The notes under the pieces were generated by a model. It did not search any database and was not told the DNA's origin. It was given only the letters and a program-made list of their open reading frames with translations. A DNA stretch of 64,000 nt, from the NCBI GenBank assembly GCA_029891345.1, contig CM056993.1, positions 107,003,300-107,067,299 on the forward strand, in the 5' to 3' direction. Origin of the DNA: Dryococelus australis. Its lineage: Eukaryota; Arthropoda; Insecta; Phasmatodea; Phasmatidae. Shown here piece after piece: positions 23,945 through 35,699 of this stretch (its first letter is position 1; each line of letters begins with the position of its first letter). The translations under genes and the position numbers were made by a program.

Positions 23945-24989
23945 TGAGGGTGAAGTATGTGTGCCATTGTGTATGTTCTGAATGTGTCAGTATTGGAAGG
24001 GATTTTCGTCACGGGGAATTTTTAATGGCACCGGGAGATTTGTGCTGTGTGGATCAGTGTGGAAGATCATTAAATTAGGGGGAGATTTTTAGCTTGTCTG
24101 GGTTTGTAGTTGTAATTTGATTGTAAATCGTGTTTTTATTTATTTGTGAAGTGTGATTTCATATAGGTTAGGCATTTGTTCAATTTAATTAAATTTGTTT
24201 AGTGTCATTTCTTCGGGTGTTTGAAATATTGGTAAAATATTTAATATAAAATTTGTATTCCATTCTGTCATGTGCGACGTACTCGGGGTAAGTCGTTTTA
24301 TTGAATTTGTCTCCTAGTTATTGCTTGACTAAAGTAATTTTTAACATTTCGTGTCTATAGTAATTCCATTTAATGTTGCATGTGGTAAATGCATGATTAA
24401 ACTTATTTTTCAATAATTGGTATGCATTTCAGTTGGCTAATTGAATGTAAATTGTAATGTCCCAGAAGTGGGCCACGTGCCCCTGCTCATAATAGATTAA
24501 TAGATTAATTGAACAATCCATTATCCACGCCTCACTCATCCAGTGTCCCAGAAGTGGGTCACATGGTTTTGATCCACCCACACTTCACTCATCTAGTGCC
24601 CAAGAAGTGGGTCGCACGGTCTTGCTCCATCCACAACTCACTCGTCTAGTGTCCCAGAAGTGGGTAGCGTGGTCTCGCTCCATCCACAAATAAAATTTTA
24701 GTGCCCCTTATACCACCCTTGCACCAACATTAACACCTATATAAACAATTACAACCCACAATGAAAATCAAAGACATTTTATATCAAACAATAGGTTTTT
24801 AAATTAAAGAATTCTTTAATCAATTTGATTGATTGCATTAATTAATTTGATTAATTAACCAACAGTTAAACGACTAGTCGATTAGCAACTAATCGAATAT
24901 TCGATATATCGATTACTCGAACAATCTATTATCTGCTCCATCAACATGTCATTCTACAAGTGTCGCAGAAGTGGGTCGCTCGCTCTACT
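23945..24989 (-). repeat. Right terminal inverted repeat of Element 1
   Basis: Reverse complement of the left end. It carries the same motif in reverse (TGTCCCAGAAGTGGGTC-type) near 24,459, 24,543, 24,600, 24,650 and 24,960, the shared palindromic AT block and the inner block ending near 23,945. Outermost bases are CGCTCTACT. Confidence 0.9.
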
Positions 24990-24995
24990 GTCTAC

Positions 24996-25797
24996 TGGTC
25001 ACGAAATAAATGAAAGTCATTAAAAATGAATTAAATTGAGCAGGTGGTCATGAAAGCCACGATAAAGTAATGAAATTCAGTGGGTGGTCATGAAATTGTT
25101 TTTTTTTTTTTTTTTTCGTATCAGTCTAATGTCTACCTCATTTTTGATTGACATTGATGTTCTAAGTGAAGTGGTGAAGGTTGGAACCACAGATAATTAT
25201 TTTATGAACGTGTACCCATCAACAAATAAAACTGATTCTGGAAAATTAGTTTTAGCCTTTTTGTCCTCGGGCACGAAAGGTTTCTTAAAATAAATATTTT
25301 TTTTCTTGTTTAGACGCCATTAGAAAATACCCAATGTTACACCGATTGTAGAAAACATATTTTCATGTGCTATGTTGTATGCCAGTTATGCTATGGCATG
25401 GCATGGTATTACTACGGACAGGCATGCATTCAGAAATTTTGTTTGGGAAGAGTTAGTGGATGTTAGCCGTGGTAGAACCACGCTCGCGGATTAGTTGGGG
25501 GGGGGGGGGGGGGGCCTTCTTTCAATGCAAAACAAATAAGGAATAGTGAAACTGAGAATATTATGCATAAAAAAATTATACCACATACTCTGACTGATTA
25601 ATAAAGAATAGACACGTAAATGTTAAAAATTACACTGAAAAATAATATTTCCCCCACCAGATATTTAGATCCGTCAATGGATTTCAGATTTCAGCTTTAC
25701 TTACGTAATATAATCTTCAGTACACTCTAAATTTGAATCAGTGATTCTGAGCGGCAGACAGTAGCGTTTATTCCGTAGACGTAAGGTGAGTAATGTT

Positions 25798-25866
<69 letters not shown>

Positions 25867-26030
25867 GGAAAATTTTGATCCTTTATAGTTTTCGCCTTAA
25901 CTCTAAATATAAATACATTTAAATACGAGTTTCCCGTTTCCGATTCGAGAAACAGTTCTCGTTACTCCCTTACTGTACACGCATAGTGCTGCTATCTAGT
26001 ATATATTTCCACAAACGGGAGCGACTAACG
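24996..26030. other. Spacer with microsatellite and G-run
   Basis: Holds a T-run at 25,100, a GGTGGTCATGAAA motif repeated at about 25,042 and 25,082, an 18-G run at about 25,497-25,514 and a (TA)n tract at 25,804-25,864. The 69-residue frame at 25084-25293 has no recognised domain. Confidence 0.5.
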
Positions 26031-28017
26031 ATGAATAAAACTCGCAAGCGAGCTGCGCAGCCGCGTTCCTTCGGCAAGGTAAGCAGTTGTTCTGTTTGCG
26101 TCCTCCAGTCCTTATGTCCTTGGAAAGTGGATGAAAGTGTTCGGGAAAACCGGAGTTTTCTTATTATTTATAATATACTCTCTAAATAGTATTCAGTTTA
26201 ATTATTATTTCATTAAGTTCGTTTCCATTTTTATAACTAATGTTTGGTATTATAAAACCGTAAATACATGTTGAGGGTAAGCAAAGTTGGAAGTTGCGTT
26301 TGTTAGTAGAAATTTAAAGTGAAACCACAGCCCTGCACTAGCAAATGTTAACTAAAACACTCAAATATGTGGGGCTATTATATTGCTTACCATGTAAAAA
26401 AAATTCACTACACGCTACTGCCGGCAGAATTGTTTCACAGAATCTTGATTTAATTAGCTGTTATCTACTGCCGAATAGGCAAAGTGTATTGAACTGACGT
26501 TTCACTGCCAGAGCAGTGCCTGAGCCACTCACTAGGAATCAGTAGAAATAACTGTTTATTTAGTAAATACCAGAAACTAGATTAATCAATAGAATGCTAC
26601 TTATTTCAAGTTGACCAGTTTCAACAGATCTGCAGCCAAATTCGCTGATTCGTATCAGCTTTAACCGTTTATTTGTAGAGTATGTACCACATCCATAGAC
26701 CACTGGTAATGGATATTAATTTACACATTAAAACATAAAAGGGAATTCCGCCTAAAAACAAAAACATAATTAAAAAACATTTAAAATGCCGTATTAATAT
26801 ACGGAATGTTGGTGACGTGTGTAGAATACCAAAGCCAGTCTAGGCTGTCCTTTCTTTAATGATACAAACCTCGTACACTCTCATAATTGTGTTGAAACTA
26901 AGTATTAAATGCCAGCACTCGTCTATAACGATGTAAGTGTTGTTAGGATGCTCTCGTAATCTAAGGCATTACGCCTCGGACAGCGCAGCAATCCTGGGTA
27001 AATGCTGTTCACGATAAAATGAGCACTTTTGAAAGCGCTGATTAAGATCTACTTATATGCATGTTTTAATGGAGGCGTAAAAGGAAAAACTGCTTAAATC
27101 TCACTGACGAAATATGTTAGTAAGTTTATATACATAGAGAGCAGTAGCTAGGCAAAGTAGATACACATGTCGCCACTGTGGGAAGGGCTTACTTTTTTTT
27201 TCAAGAATATGATGCAAGCCGGTGATTGTGCGAAGCCTACTATAGAGCTTACCTCTACAGATGTACCTTCTCCCACTGCTGGAAAATTACATTACAAACA
27301 GTATTGCTACTGTGGAAATATCTTCAGTAAAAGCTGCCATGCCCGTCGACATGAGAGAACGGCCTGTACGAGGAACACTTTTCGCGCTATGAAGCATTAC
27401 GACAAAGTGCGCATGCAGTTTGTGCAAGGTAATTGAAGGAACATACTGAGATCTGCAATGGTTCGTCTATTGGGAGCCAGCAAGTGATGTCATCAATACC
27501 TCCTGCTAGATCGATGAATACCGTTCCCGCAGACGATTATGACGCCACAGTTAATGCCAAAGACGGAATGACTGAGTCGGTTTGTGCGGAATGTACACTT
27601 GCAAGGCGTGCATATGACAACGAACTTCAAAATAAACGATCATCAGCTCTAACCACTGATAAACATACAACTCCTGCTACAAAGAAAGTAAACGTGATAT
27701 TGAAGATGAAGCAGAAAGGGAAGACGATCATAAATACAGCATTGATGATGACTATGACGACAGTGATAGTGTTGAAGATGATAATTATTCCCTCGACGGT
27801 CCCACACATTTCCGCAACAAGTTTCCTTCGACAAGTGATGTGAAGAAGGCAGAAGACACGGAGTATACTGACGATATGTTTACCGAAGATCCCAACCAAC
27901 TTGTAGCCAGACTTAAATATTTGCTCGATAAGCAACAATGTGGGGATTACTCGAACATGAAAGAGGTGGTTTCGAACATAAAAGCACTGAAGGATCGGGG
28001 TTATTTCAGATGATGTG
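26031..28017 (+). CDS. Two-exon zinc-finger / EDPN-domain gene of Element 3 (frameshifted)
   Basis: Exon 1, 26,031-26,078, is exactly 16 codons (MNKTRKRAAQPRSFGK) ending AAG|GTAAGC. A strong acceptor, T-rich tract plus CAAG, precedes exon 2 at 27,206 in the same phase. Exon 2 codes a C2HC-like finger (YCYCGNIFSKSCHARRHERT...C, about 27,303), a second damaged finger ending LKEHTEIC across a frameshift near 27,430, a linker with a CAEC pair, then after another shift near 27,690 a strongly acidic stretch and a C-terminal domain EDPNQLVARLKYLLDKQ...YSNMKEVVSNIKALKDRGYF, TGA at 28,015. The C-terminal domain is clearly related to that at 48,835-48,980. DNA binding is a family inference from the fingers; the EDPN/MKE domain is unknown to me. 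It could be an active gene with sequencing errors, but two shifts suggest decay. Confidence 0.6.
27004..27080 (+). mobile_element. MITE family A, end fragment in the intron
   Basis: GCTGTTCACGATAAAATGAGCAC followed by the GATTAAGATCTACTTATATGC block; the rest is missing. It lies within the presumed intron of the zinc-finger gene. Confidence 0.75.
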
Positions 28018-28369
28018 ATAAACTGCTTTCTTCTGAAAACATATTTACAAAATAATGATAAATTATTATTATTATTATAAAATAATTGGTTTTTTCTTTA
28101 TTTTTGTGTGTCGTATCCTTCCGTTGGCCTGTAATTTCTTAATAAAAACAATATATTTAATAAATTAAACCTGTAGTCAAAGTCATGCATCATGCATCAT
28201 GCATGTAACTATACCATTGATTGGAATAAAATATTTTTTAAAAATAAGATGGAAAATTTTAGTTATTTTTTGTGCCTATAAGTGCTGACAGTTCGATTAA
28301 CAGTGAAATCGAGACGTTATTGTAGTAGCCAGTAACATAATATGCTTCTAAATTTTATGTATTTTTTCT

Positions 28370-28630
28370 AGAGTTTTTGTTCTCAAGGTCATTCAAGGTC
28401 GTAAGGTCAAGTTCATTGTCGTATGCATCTAAAATTGTGGTAGTAATCTGTGATGTATTATGCTTGTTGACTTTTAGGTATTGTTTCTGGAGTTTTTTGT
28501 TTTCAAGGTCATTCAAGGCCATGAGGTCAAGGTCGAGGTAGTCATGGTGGTAGTAGTCTGTATTGCGTTATGCTTCGTTTTGGTTTTCAATGTTATTCGA
28601 GGTAATGAGGTCAAGGTCATGGTCATTGGT
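28370..28630 (+). repeat. Tandem repeat with clustered AAGGTCA half-sites
   Basis: About 2.5 diverged units of roughly 110 bases, each with TTTTCAAGGTCATTCAAGG and ATGAGGTCAAGGTC-type words. TCAAGGTCA is the half-site bound by nuclear receptors of the FTZ-F1/ERR type. More such words occur at about 28,980, 29,033 and 29,229-29,268. Confidence 0.65.
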
Positions 28631-30232
28631 TTACAATATGGCGAATGGGTGATGTCTACCAAGATGGTGGTTGCCTACCAAGATATTGTCTCCAGTAGTG
28701 TATAAACAAATGACAAATGAATAAATCAAGATGGTGGAATGAGTATAGGTGTGGGGGAGGGGGGTGAGGGAGTCAGTCGTCTGCTGGGGATGGAAGGAAC
28801 ATTATTAATTGGTGGTGCTGGAGGGACCTTCGGAAATGTAATATTTTTATAAAAATTTTAAATTTTAAATTATTTTTTAAATAATATTGTAATAATTAAT
28901 TTTCATTATAATTTTTTGGGATTTTTTTCGGATTTTTGTGATTTATTTTTATTTTTATTGAATTCTTGCAATTTTGAAGGTTAAAGGTCAAATGTCATAA
29001 ATCCTGAGTCACTGATCCTGGTCGCCTGGCTCCAAGGTCATCGGAGTTGCTGATTCCTCTCACCTGTTCCGGAAAAATGTCATTTATGTGGATCCTTTTG
29101 ATCACTTTTAAATAATTTTTAATAGTATCTTTTTTGAAATTTTTAATATAAATTTTTGTAAATTTTATATATTTATTTTGTAAATAATATAAATTTTTGT
29201 TAAGTTTTTTTTTTTTTTTTGTTTTTTCGGGGTCAAAGGTACTTGGAGTTAAGGTCAAAGGTCATATGAGACAGGGGTGAAAGGTTTATGAGATCCAAGC
29301 TATCTGATGGTGACTTTACAACATGGCAGCTCCCCGAATCCTGCCATCCTATGCCCGATGCCCTTGCTCCAGACTTCTTATTTTCCTACTACTGATAATA
29401 TACTTAATATTTTCTTAAAATGAAAAAAAAAAAAAAATTCAAAGTTCTTACGTACATGACTAGAGTGTGATGGCTGGGTTAAGTGGATGTCGAGTAAAGA
29501 TAAGAAATTAGTCCCTACATGTAAATAAATTACTTAAGTCTGGGTTAGTCAAAGAATATTAAATGTAAAACTTAATAATAAAAATCAGTCTGGAATAGTA
29601 CAAAAACTTAATAAATATTTATGCCTGTATGAAGAAACATAAGTTACAAAATACTTACATTTATAATAAGAAATTTTGATATGTAAATGAAAAATACAAT
29701 AAAGATAGCCACGACAAGATTTTTATTCCTCTTTTTATCAACTTTTTCACTCTTAAATGTAAAATGGTGGTCCTGACGTTGGGTTACATAATCGATATAA
29801 CATCATGATCGAATGCGCCCTAAAAATACGAGTCTTGTTTTACATAACACTCAATATTTACACTTTAAATTTTTTTTATTATAAAACTACATTTAAATAT
29901 AAAAATAATATTTAGATTTTTTTGTGTCAACGGTCCTGAGTCCACACCAGTCAGCTCTCCTGCCAAGTCCGCCGTTGTCGCAGGTCCACGTCGCCTGTAT
30001 GGGGAAAAAATGGCCTTTTCTCGGGGGTTCTCTATTTTGCAAATGGGAAAAACTGGACTTTTGGACGGAAAAAAAGTGAATTTTAGGTAAAATAATTTAT
30101 TTCTGAAGGGTTCTTTGGGTTAAAACAGGTGATTGTGTACGAAAACTGTAGGAAAAAATCTCCAACATGGGAGCCAACCACCCTCGAGAGCCCGATCCCG
30201 CGCCTGGCTCCTGCACCAGAAGGAACTATGCC
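28631..30232. other. 3' region of Element 3
   Basis: AT-rich, A- and T-runs, no supported gene. GC-richer patches at 29,000-29,060, 29,230-29,390 and 29,930-30,000. The last about 100 bases before the CTA tract are GC-rich and unique in the window. Confidence 0.45.

Positions 30233-30270
<38 letters not shown>
30233..30270. repeat. (CTA)n tract, probable right terminus of Element 3
   Basis: About 13 uninterrupted CTA/ACT units. Elements 1, 2 and 4 have the same AGTAG/CTACT word as their outermost bases, so an expanded CTACTACT tract is the expected look of another such end. I could not find the matching inverted left end between 24,990 and 27,000, so the element's left border is unknown. Confidence 0.45.
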
Positions 30271-30274
<4 letters not shown>

Positions 30275-30319
30275 AATAGTGGGAAATGAATGTAATAACA
30301 TCACTAAAAATGTTTCCAA

Positions 30320-31010
30320 ATCTCGGGTCACTAGTCGATTGCGACCCTCTTATCTTACCCTGATTCCTTTATCCGATTGATAAAACTTGCATTTCCCGTT
30401 TATTATTCATTCCTAAAGTAGTCTCCGAAACACTGAGTAAATTTACCAAATTTTTTCTGAGTCCTATAGAAAATTAGCATTTTTCTTATAGTTTCGGGTT
30501 ACGAACAAGGATCCATATACTATGCCTAATCGGTGGATATTGCATAAACATTTATATCGGATGTTCGTAATCAGCCACAAGTTCGCGCACGGAACTCACT
30601 GATAAGCTTCGAAAACTCGCCTCATTAATCAAATAGCGAACCACTTATTTCATTCCTACCCCTTAATTATTTTCCTAAAACTCTCATTTCGCCTTCATTA
30701 TGCCTGAAACATTTTCCCATCACTGTGTAAAAACTGCATAGTTTTTTTTTTTAAGTTCGATAGAAAAGTAATATATTTTTATGGTTTCGGGTTTCGAACT
30801 GAGGGCTCCACGCCATGCCTAACCGATGGATAAAAGTTCGAATTATTCTCCTAAAAATCTCATTTCGCCCTCATTATATATTCCTTCAATCATTGTGTAA
30901 AAATAGCAAATTTATTTCTAAGTCCGTTAGAAAATTAATAGCTTTACGGTTTCGGGTCTTGATTTGAAGTGCCTGCGACATGCCCAAACGATGGATATTG
31001 CTAAAATATG
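30320..31010 (+). repeat. Degenerate tandem repeat, three units
   Basis: Units beginning near 30,430, 30,726 and 30,893 share GTGTAAAAA..., TAGAAAATTA, GGTTTCGGGT and GCCTAA.CGATGGATA. Spacing is about 296 and 167 bases, so the third unit follows a deletion. Confidence 0.65.
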
Positions 31011-31807
31011 TAAACAGGTTGCGTATAAGATCATAATTAGTCAGAAAATCACGTACAAAGTTCGTTAAAAATTATCCAATGCACATGTCGGTATTCGAAC
31101 TGTGAACAATATGTCACCCTATATCATCTTTATTCTCTGTCCAAAATTTGTCTTACAGCCTAGTGATTAAGTTTCATACACCATACATTTAATACAGAAT
31201 TAATTCCAGCGATTTTTAATAAAGTATCACTTAGGTGGTTCTCCCATGGAAAGCCAGTAGTGTGCTTACGTTGGTTTTGGAGCAAGGATAAGTATGGCCG
31301 CCATGACGTCACAACATGATCGCCAAAGACACCCGCGCATGGCCATCGCCTGCACTTGTGACGTCAGGGCAGGCAAACCTGACTCCGACATGCCAGATGC
31401 CAGTTGCCCCCGAAGGAACATAGCACTCTACTGGGGAATATTTCATAGCTTCGTCGAAAAATGCATTTTTTTTTTTTTTCAAAGACTCTGCGACGCGTTC
31501 CCCTTAAGCTCGGCTTCACCTTAGTTTTCATATTATAATTTCGGTTTCATAATGATTATTGACAATTTTTTACTATTGAAATTATTATTCAATATGCGTT
31601 ATTTACTAATTGTAAAAAGTCGAGAACAAATTTATATTTTATTAATACGTTCTCTACTTTTTGCAAACCACCAAATGGCAAATAGTGAAAATCAGATACA
31701 AAAATATTTAAAAGGTTTTAAAATGTAAATTTTCTGCAATCAAACATTTTCATTAATTTTTCTGAAATGTATAATTATGACACGAAAACGAATAATTTCT
31801 GTGTATC
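31011..31807. other. Spacer with a GC-rich patch
   Basis: 31,264-31,440 is GC-rich with two TGACGTCA-type CRE words (about 31,304 and 31,357) and the words GAAGGAACATAGC, similar to GAAGGAACTATGC at 30,219. A 76-residue frame here is not convincing. Confidence 0.4.
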
Positions 31808-32553
31808 GGCTGGTCACTGTAAAGTGAGCACTTATGCACGTTGTGTAATTTTCCACGTTATGTAAAATTAACACTGCCATTGGCCTCGTCACTTCATTCA
31901 CGCGCCGTCAAGTGAAACTGTGAAATTATTAAAAAAATAAATAATTTACAAATCTGCTCTTTTCTACACTTATATGCATTTTAAAAAATGAAGCGAAAGA
32001 AATAATGTAAGTTATCAGAAATGTTTACTTAAAACTTTTAATTCGACGTTAAAGCATGGTGCTACTTTCCCTTCATCGTTACCAACTTGACTAAGCTCAT
32101 ATCACTCAGTGCGCCCGTTAAAACATATGTAGGTATAGGCAGTCCACGATAAAGTGAGCACTTTTTAAAGCTCTGCTTAAGATCTACTGGTATGCACGTA
32201 GTGTATTCTGACGCCTTATGTAAAGTTAACATCACCATGGGCCTGATCACTTTATTCATAGGTCGGTCGAGTAAAACTATGAAATAATTATGAAACTAGA
32301 TATTTTACGAATGTGCTAAAAATAAAAATATATATTAAAAAAACCAGAAAGGTAAATTAATGATTTAAGTTTTCACAAAAGTTTACCCAACATTTTTTAT
32401 TCGGAGTTAAGATATGGAACTACTTCCCATTCATCGTTACCAAATTTACTAGGCGAATGTCACTCGGTGCGCCCGTTAAAATATATGCAGCCAGGGCAGT
32501 GGTTTTTTTTTCTGAGGTCTATTTCAAAAGTGCTCAAATCATCGTGAACAGCC
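31808..32553 (-). mobile_element. Two adjacent MITE family A copies
   Basis: 31,808-32,139 (left end damaged) is followed at once by 32,140-32,553 (GGCAGTCCACGATAAAGTGAG to ATCGTGAACAGCC). Both have the same orientation. A further end fragment lies at 32,560-32,607. Confidence 0.85.
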
Positions 32554-32607
32554 TTCACGGGCAGTGACTTTCTTCTAAGGTGCTCAGATTATCATGAACA
32601 GTCTTTA

Positions 32608-33644
32608 ATAGGTGAAGCCGAGCTTGAAGTACGGCGCGTGTATGTGTGTGGCGACACGAGCATTCGACTTATTGTCCTGAGAGGGGGCGAGCATAGTCAG
32701 GAACGTGGGAAGCCTAGTAGCGGTGTGCCGGCGTTATCTGAGGAGCAGGTGGCTGTGTTATCTGCGCGCTGGTCGAGGTGGTGGCGACATGAGCCATCGG
32801 TTCACACAGGGCAATACCGAGTGCATTAGCCCCGGCGACGATATGCCCCACCCCTACAGGCTGCAGGCGTTTACAAACCGTTACTCTGACGGTGCCTGCA
32901 CTCTTTGGTAGTCGCCTTTAACTAGGGAGGGCACGGTATACACTGCTCCTTCCTAGATATGCTGAAGGACGCCGTGGTACTAACAAAAGGACACTCATTA
33001 TCTATTATTTCTTTTACCCAGATGCAGTGATACATTGCACACAATCTTTAATGAACTGTTATAATCTATTTCTGATAGTTAGGCACCTACCTCTTCATGT
33101 CTGGGTTATACACATTTTCTCTATCTTTCACGCAACATACAATTTATGATTAGATCGCACATAAATTAATATTACAAGAGAAGCAAATATGTCTTAAGAG
33201 TGGGATGGACCCCGTGGGAACCCCGCGTCCAAGGTCCAGAAGCGAGTGAGCGATACGGGCGACACTAACACGCACGCCTAGTGCCTCAACGCTCTTACGC
33301 GCAAGGCGTTCAGTATTTCCGTCGTGAGGCTGTACTGTGCACATGAGATCTGAACATAGGATGTTTATTACACGTGATGAAAGCTCACAGATTAAACTAC
33401 GCCCGTATCTTTGTACTTTTCTCTTGCCGCTTAAGGACTCTACATAGGCAAGCTTTAAAAATGCGATATTTGACCATTTCCATGAATTTTTTCCCCCAAG
33501 AATACAATTAATAAGACAAAAGTAGAAAAAAATAGTGGTATGGATAACTGTTTTTTTTTTAACAAAGAGTTGTATTTGTAGATCATTTATTTATCCAGAG
33601 GCGCATACTCGCGCAAACAACTAAGCTTATTTCACAAAAAATAC
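32608..33644. other. GC-rich patches, no gene
   Basis: 32,620-32,970 and 33,190-33,350 are GC-rich without a credible frame. 33,195 carries CTTAAGAGTGGGATGGACC, which also occurs inverted at 38,141-38,160. Confidence 0.4.
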
Positions 33645-34502
33645 GGGGGTCCATGCAACAACCCCCCCCCCCCCCCAGAGATGAAAGCCATCGCACAGCC
33701 GCGTGACGTCACAGCAGGTAGTCTCCCGACCCGCACAGCCAGTTCTGTTCACCAACTGCTTTCTTTGGAGTATATCTGTGTCCCAATGACTCAGATCATG
33801 CGTTACTTGAGACGTACAAATTATGTTCCATAAACGTGGTAATAAATTATGAATTATATGTGCCGTGTTTTGAAAATGAGTGATTTTAGAAATCTTCATA
33901 GTATTTTTTGGCTGTCCGCTCTCCTCGTTGTTAATGTTACAGTAAAATTAAGCACAAACTTCCCATCAGATTATAAATTTAACACAAATACTATCAACAG
34001 CAATTACTGATAATCAAATAATATTATATTTTTGTGCATTGATTAATTTTCCTCAAATTAAAATACTTAAATAGAGATAGTTTCACTTCATATACAACAT
34101 TTACACCACTTCCTTCCAATCACAAACTAACAAAAATGAACGTGGTGTTTGGATGTTAATATTGAAAAAATCAATAACTTATATATTGATATAATATAAA
34201 TTTATTTCACTGTACTATTAATACTTTTCACTTTACTAAAAAATAATTACAATGAATGCATTCACAACTGTGCTAAATTAACACAATTTTATGTATTAAA
34301 ATTAAAAGTAATTAAAAACAAAAATTAATTTAAATGCTACAAATTTTCTTCATGCATAATTTAAAATAGATACGCATTAATCACAAAATACCGCTTGCAA
34401 GTCTTTATCCTAATAATAATACAAAAATATAATGCAAATTGCTTTGACTATTAAAGAAATTTAAGTGTATGAAAAAATATTTAGTTAGTGTTCTTAGTGT
34501 TC

Positions 34503-35699
34503 TCATTTTTCGCCCAGAATTTTTTTCGGCGCCAAAGAACTATTTACTTTTTTACAATAATTCTTCAGAAAAATGTTGCAGGATGCCCAAATAATCATTT
34601 TACATATGTTTTCTGGGCCATGACCATTCGGGCAGCTAGAATCTAAAATAAATTCCTCTCTGCCATTTGCTACTTCAAATATTATGCTGAATGCAGCTTT
34701 CTTTTGATTTTCAAGTTTAAAAAATTCTCCATTATCGCTACAGAACAATTTCGAAATAATTACATAGGCGTAACAAACAACATTAAGTGTTAAGTTGGAA
34801 GGATATTTCAAGCCTCTGCTATCCAACGACTTTATGAGCACGAAATTGTCTTCCACCTCCTAATCTCCATAAATTACAACGCTGTCCCGGCATTGCGAAC
34901 ATGAGAACTTTTTAAGTATTGAACGTGCACAATATCCAGCAACGTAAGCTAGACAAGGAAGACTGTCCTTCAAACTCCTCAAATCTTTTTCCTATACTGA
35001 TATCTTATCTCGAAAAATGCATGTACTATCGTTATCAGTAAGAGAATCGTCAAAGACAATTTTTTCAATTGGAGAGACCGGCAGTCTTCCGTGCTCTGAG
35101 GAGTTCAGTACTAGAGGCAGAAAGCTTCATTTCGGACCCGTAGAGCTGTAGAACGGAAATGTGGTACTGCGAACCTGCCAACTGCCTGTACCGACCAAGC
35201 CTATCCTCTACAAGGCATCTGCCTGCAATTTTGCTGTCAATATATTTCATCCCTAGCTCTTGACAACAATATCTTGCACTCTCAAGGGTAGCGTAAGAGG
35301 CGTGTTTGAGAGCCAACAATGTTTCTTTGGAAAAGAATCCTGAAGAAGGCTTACATTTTCCCCAGTTCTCCAGCCAATCTATGAAGTTGTTCAGGAAAGC
35401 TACTATCATGTCACTATCACTTGATGTAAGAGGTTCTTGATACGAATTTAATTTGTGCTTTCCCTTAAATACCTGCCTACATTCATTATATCAAACCATC
35501 TGAACATAATTCTAATAAATTCAGCAGTAGAGGATTCATAAGGTAAGGAATACTTTGTTCCAGCGATTTCTAGTCCTTCTACCAATGCACTGTTAAATAT
35601 CTGGAGTTCAAGCTTTACATTTTGCATTTCTAGTGATGTTGGAAACAGCGCTTTCCCAGTCAAAGTATGTGCATATTTAATCAGATTACCAAATTCCAA
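34503..35699 (-). pseudogene. P-element/THAP9-like transposase, middle and C-terminal part
   Basis: In coding order: 35448-35699 (NVKLELQIFNSALVEGLE, then IRIMFRWFDIMNVGRY), 35065-35409 (FIDWLENWGKCKPSSGFF, then EDRLGRYRQLAGSQYHISV at about 35,160-35,215, the family's most typical block) and 34503-34856 (RGLKYPS..., a C..GHG motif, and a NIFLKNYCKK end). The blocks occupy different frames separated by stops, so the gene is dead. Family members are cut-and-paste transposases with RNase H-like catalytic cores and a GTP-binding insertion. The catalytic acids cannot be placed with certainty in this copy. Confidence 0.75.

Larger units (their letters stand above)
7550..24989. mobile_element. Element 1: Maverick/Polinton-like virus-type transposon, 17.4 kb
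   Basis: Seen directly: long inverted ends (7,550-about 8,642 against about 23,945-24,989), outer termini AGTAGAGCGAG and CTCGCTCTACT, and a flanking 6-bp direct repeat GTGTAC / GTCTAC (5 of 6 match). Known for the group: Polintons are 15-25 kb, have inverted ends of 0.1-1 kb or more, AG-type termini, 6-bp duplications and capsid genes. Inside are decayed genes that I recognise as a structural cassette recurrent in arthropod and Hydra genomes. I found no protein-primed DNA polymerase, integrase, ATPase or protease remnant, so it is either heavily eroded or never carried them. A DDE transposon and an LTR remnant are nested inside; about 12 kb remain without them. Confidence 0.85.

Noticed and set aside
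25084..25293. 69-residue open frame
   Set aside because: Starts in a long T-run and shows no domain or neighbour support.
25804..25864. Unusual structure at (TA)n tracts
   Set aside because: Plain microsatellites (also 42,151-42,222); nothing beyond length polymorphism is implied.
28165..28206. CRISPR-like or regulatory direct repeat (CATGCATCATGCATCATGCATG)
   Set aside because: A short simple repeat of CATCATG words without spacers; eukaryotic context excludes CRISPR.
30233..30270. Simple CTA microsatellite only
   Set aside because: Kept as a possible element end because the same CTACT word terminates Elements 1 and 2; a plain microsatellite remains possible.
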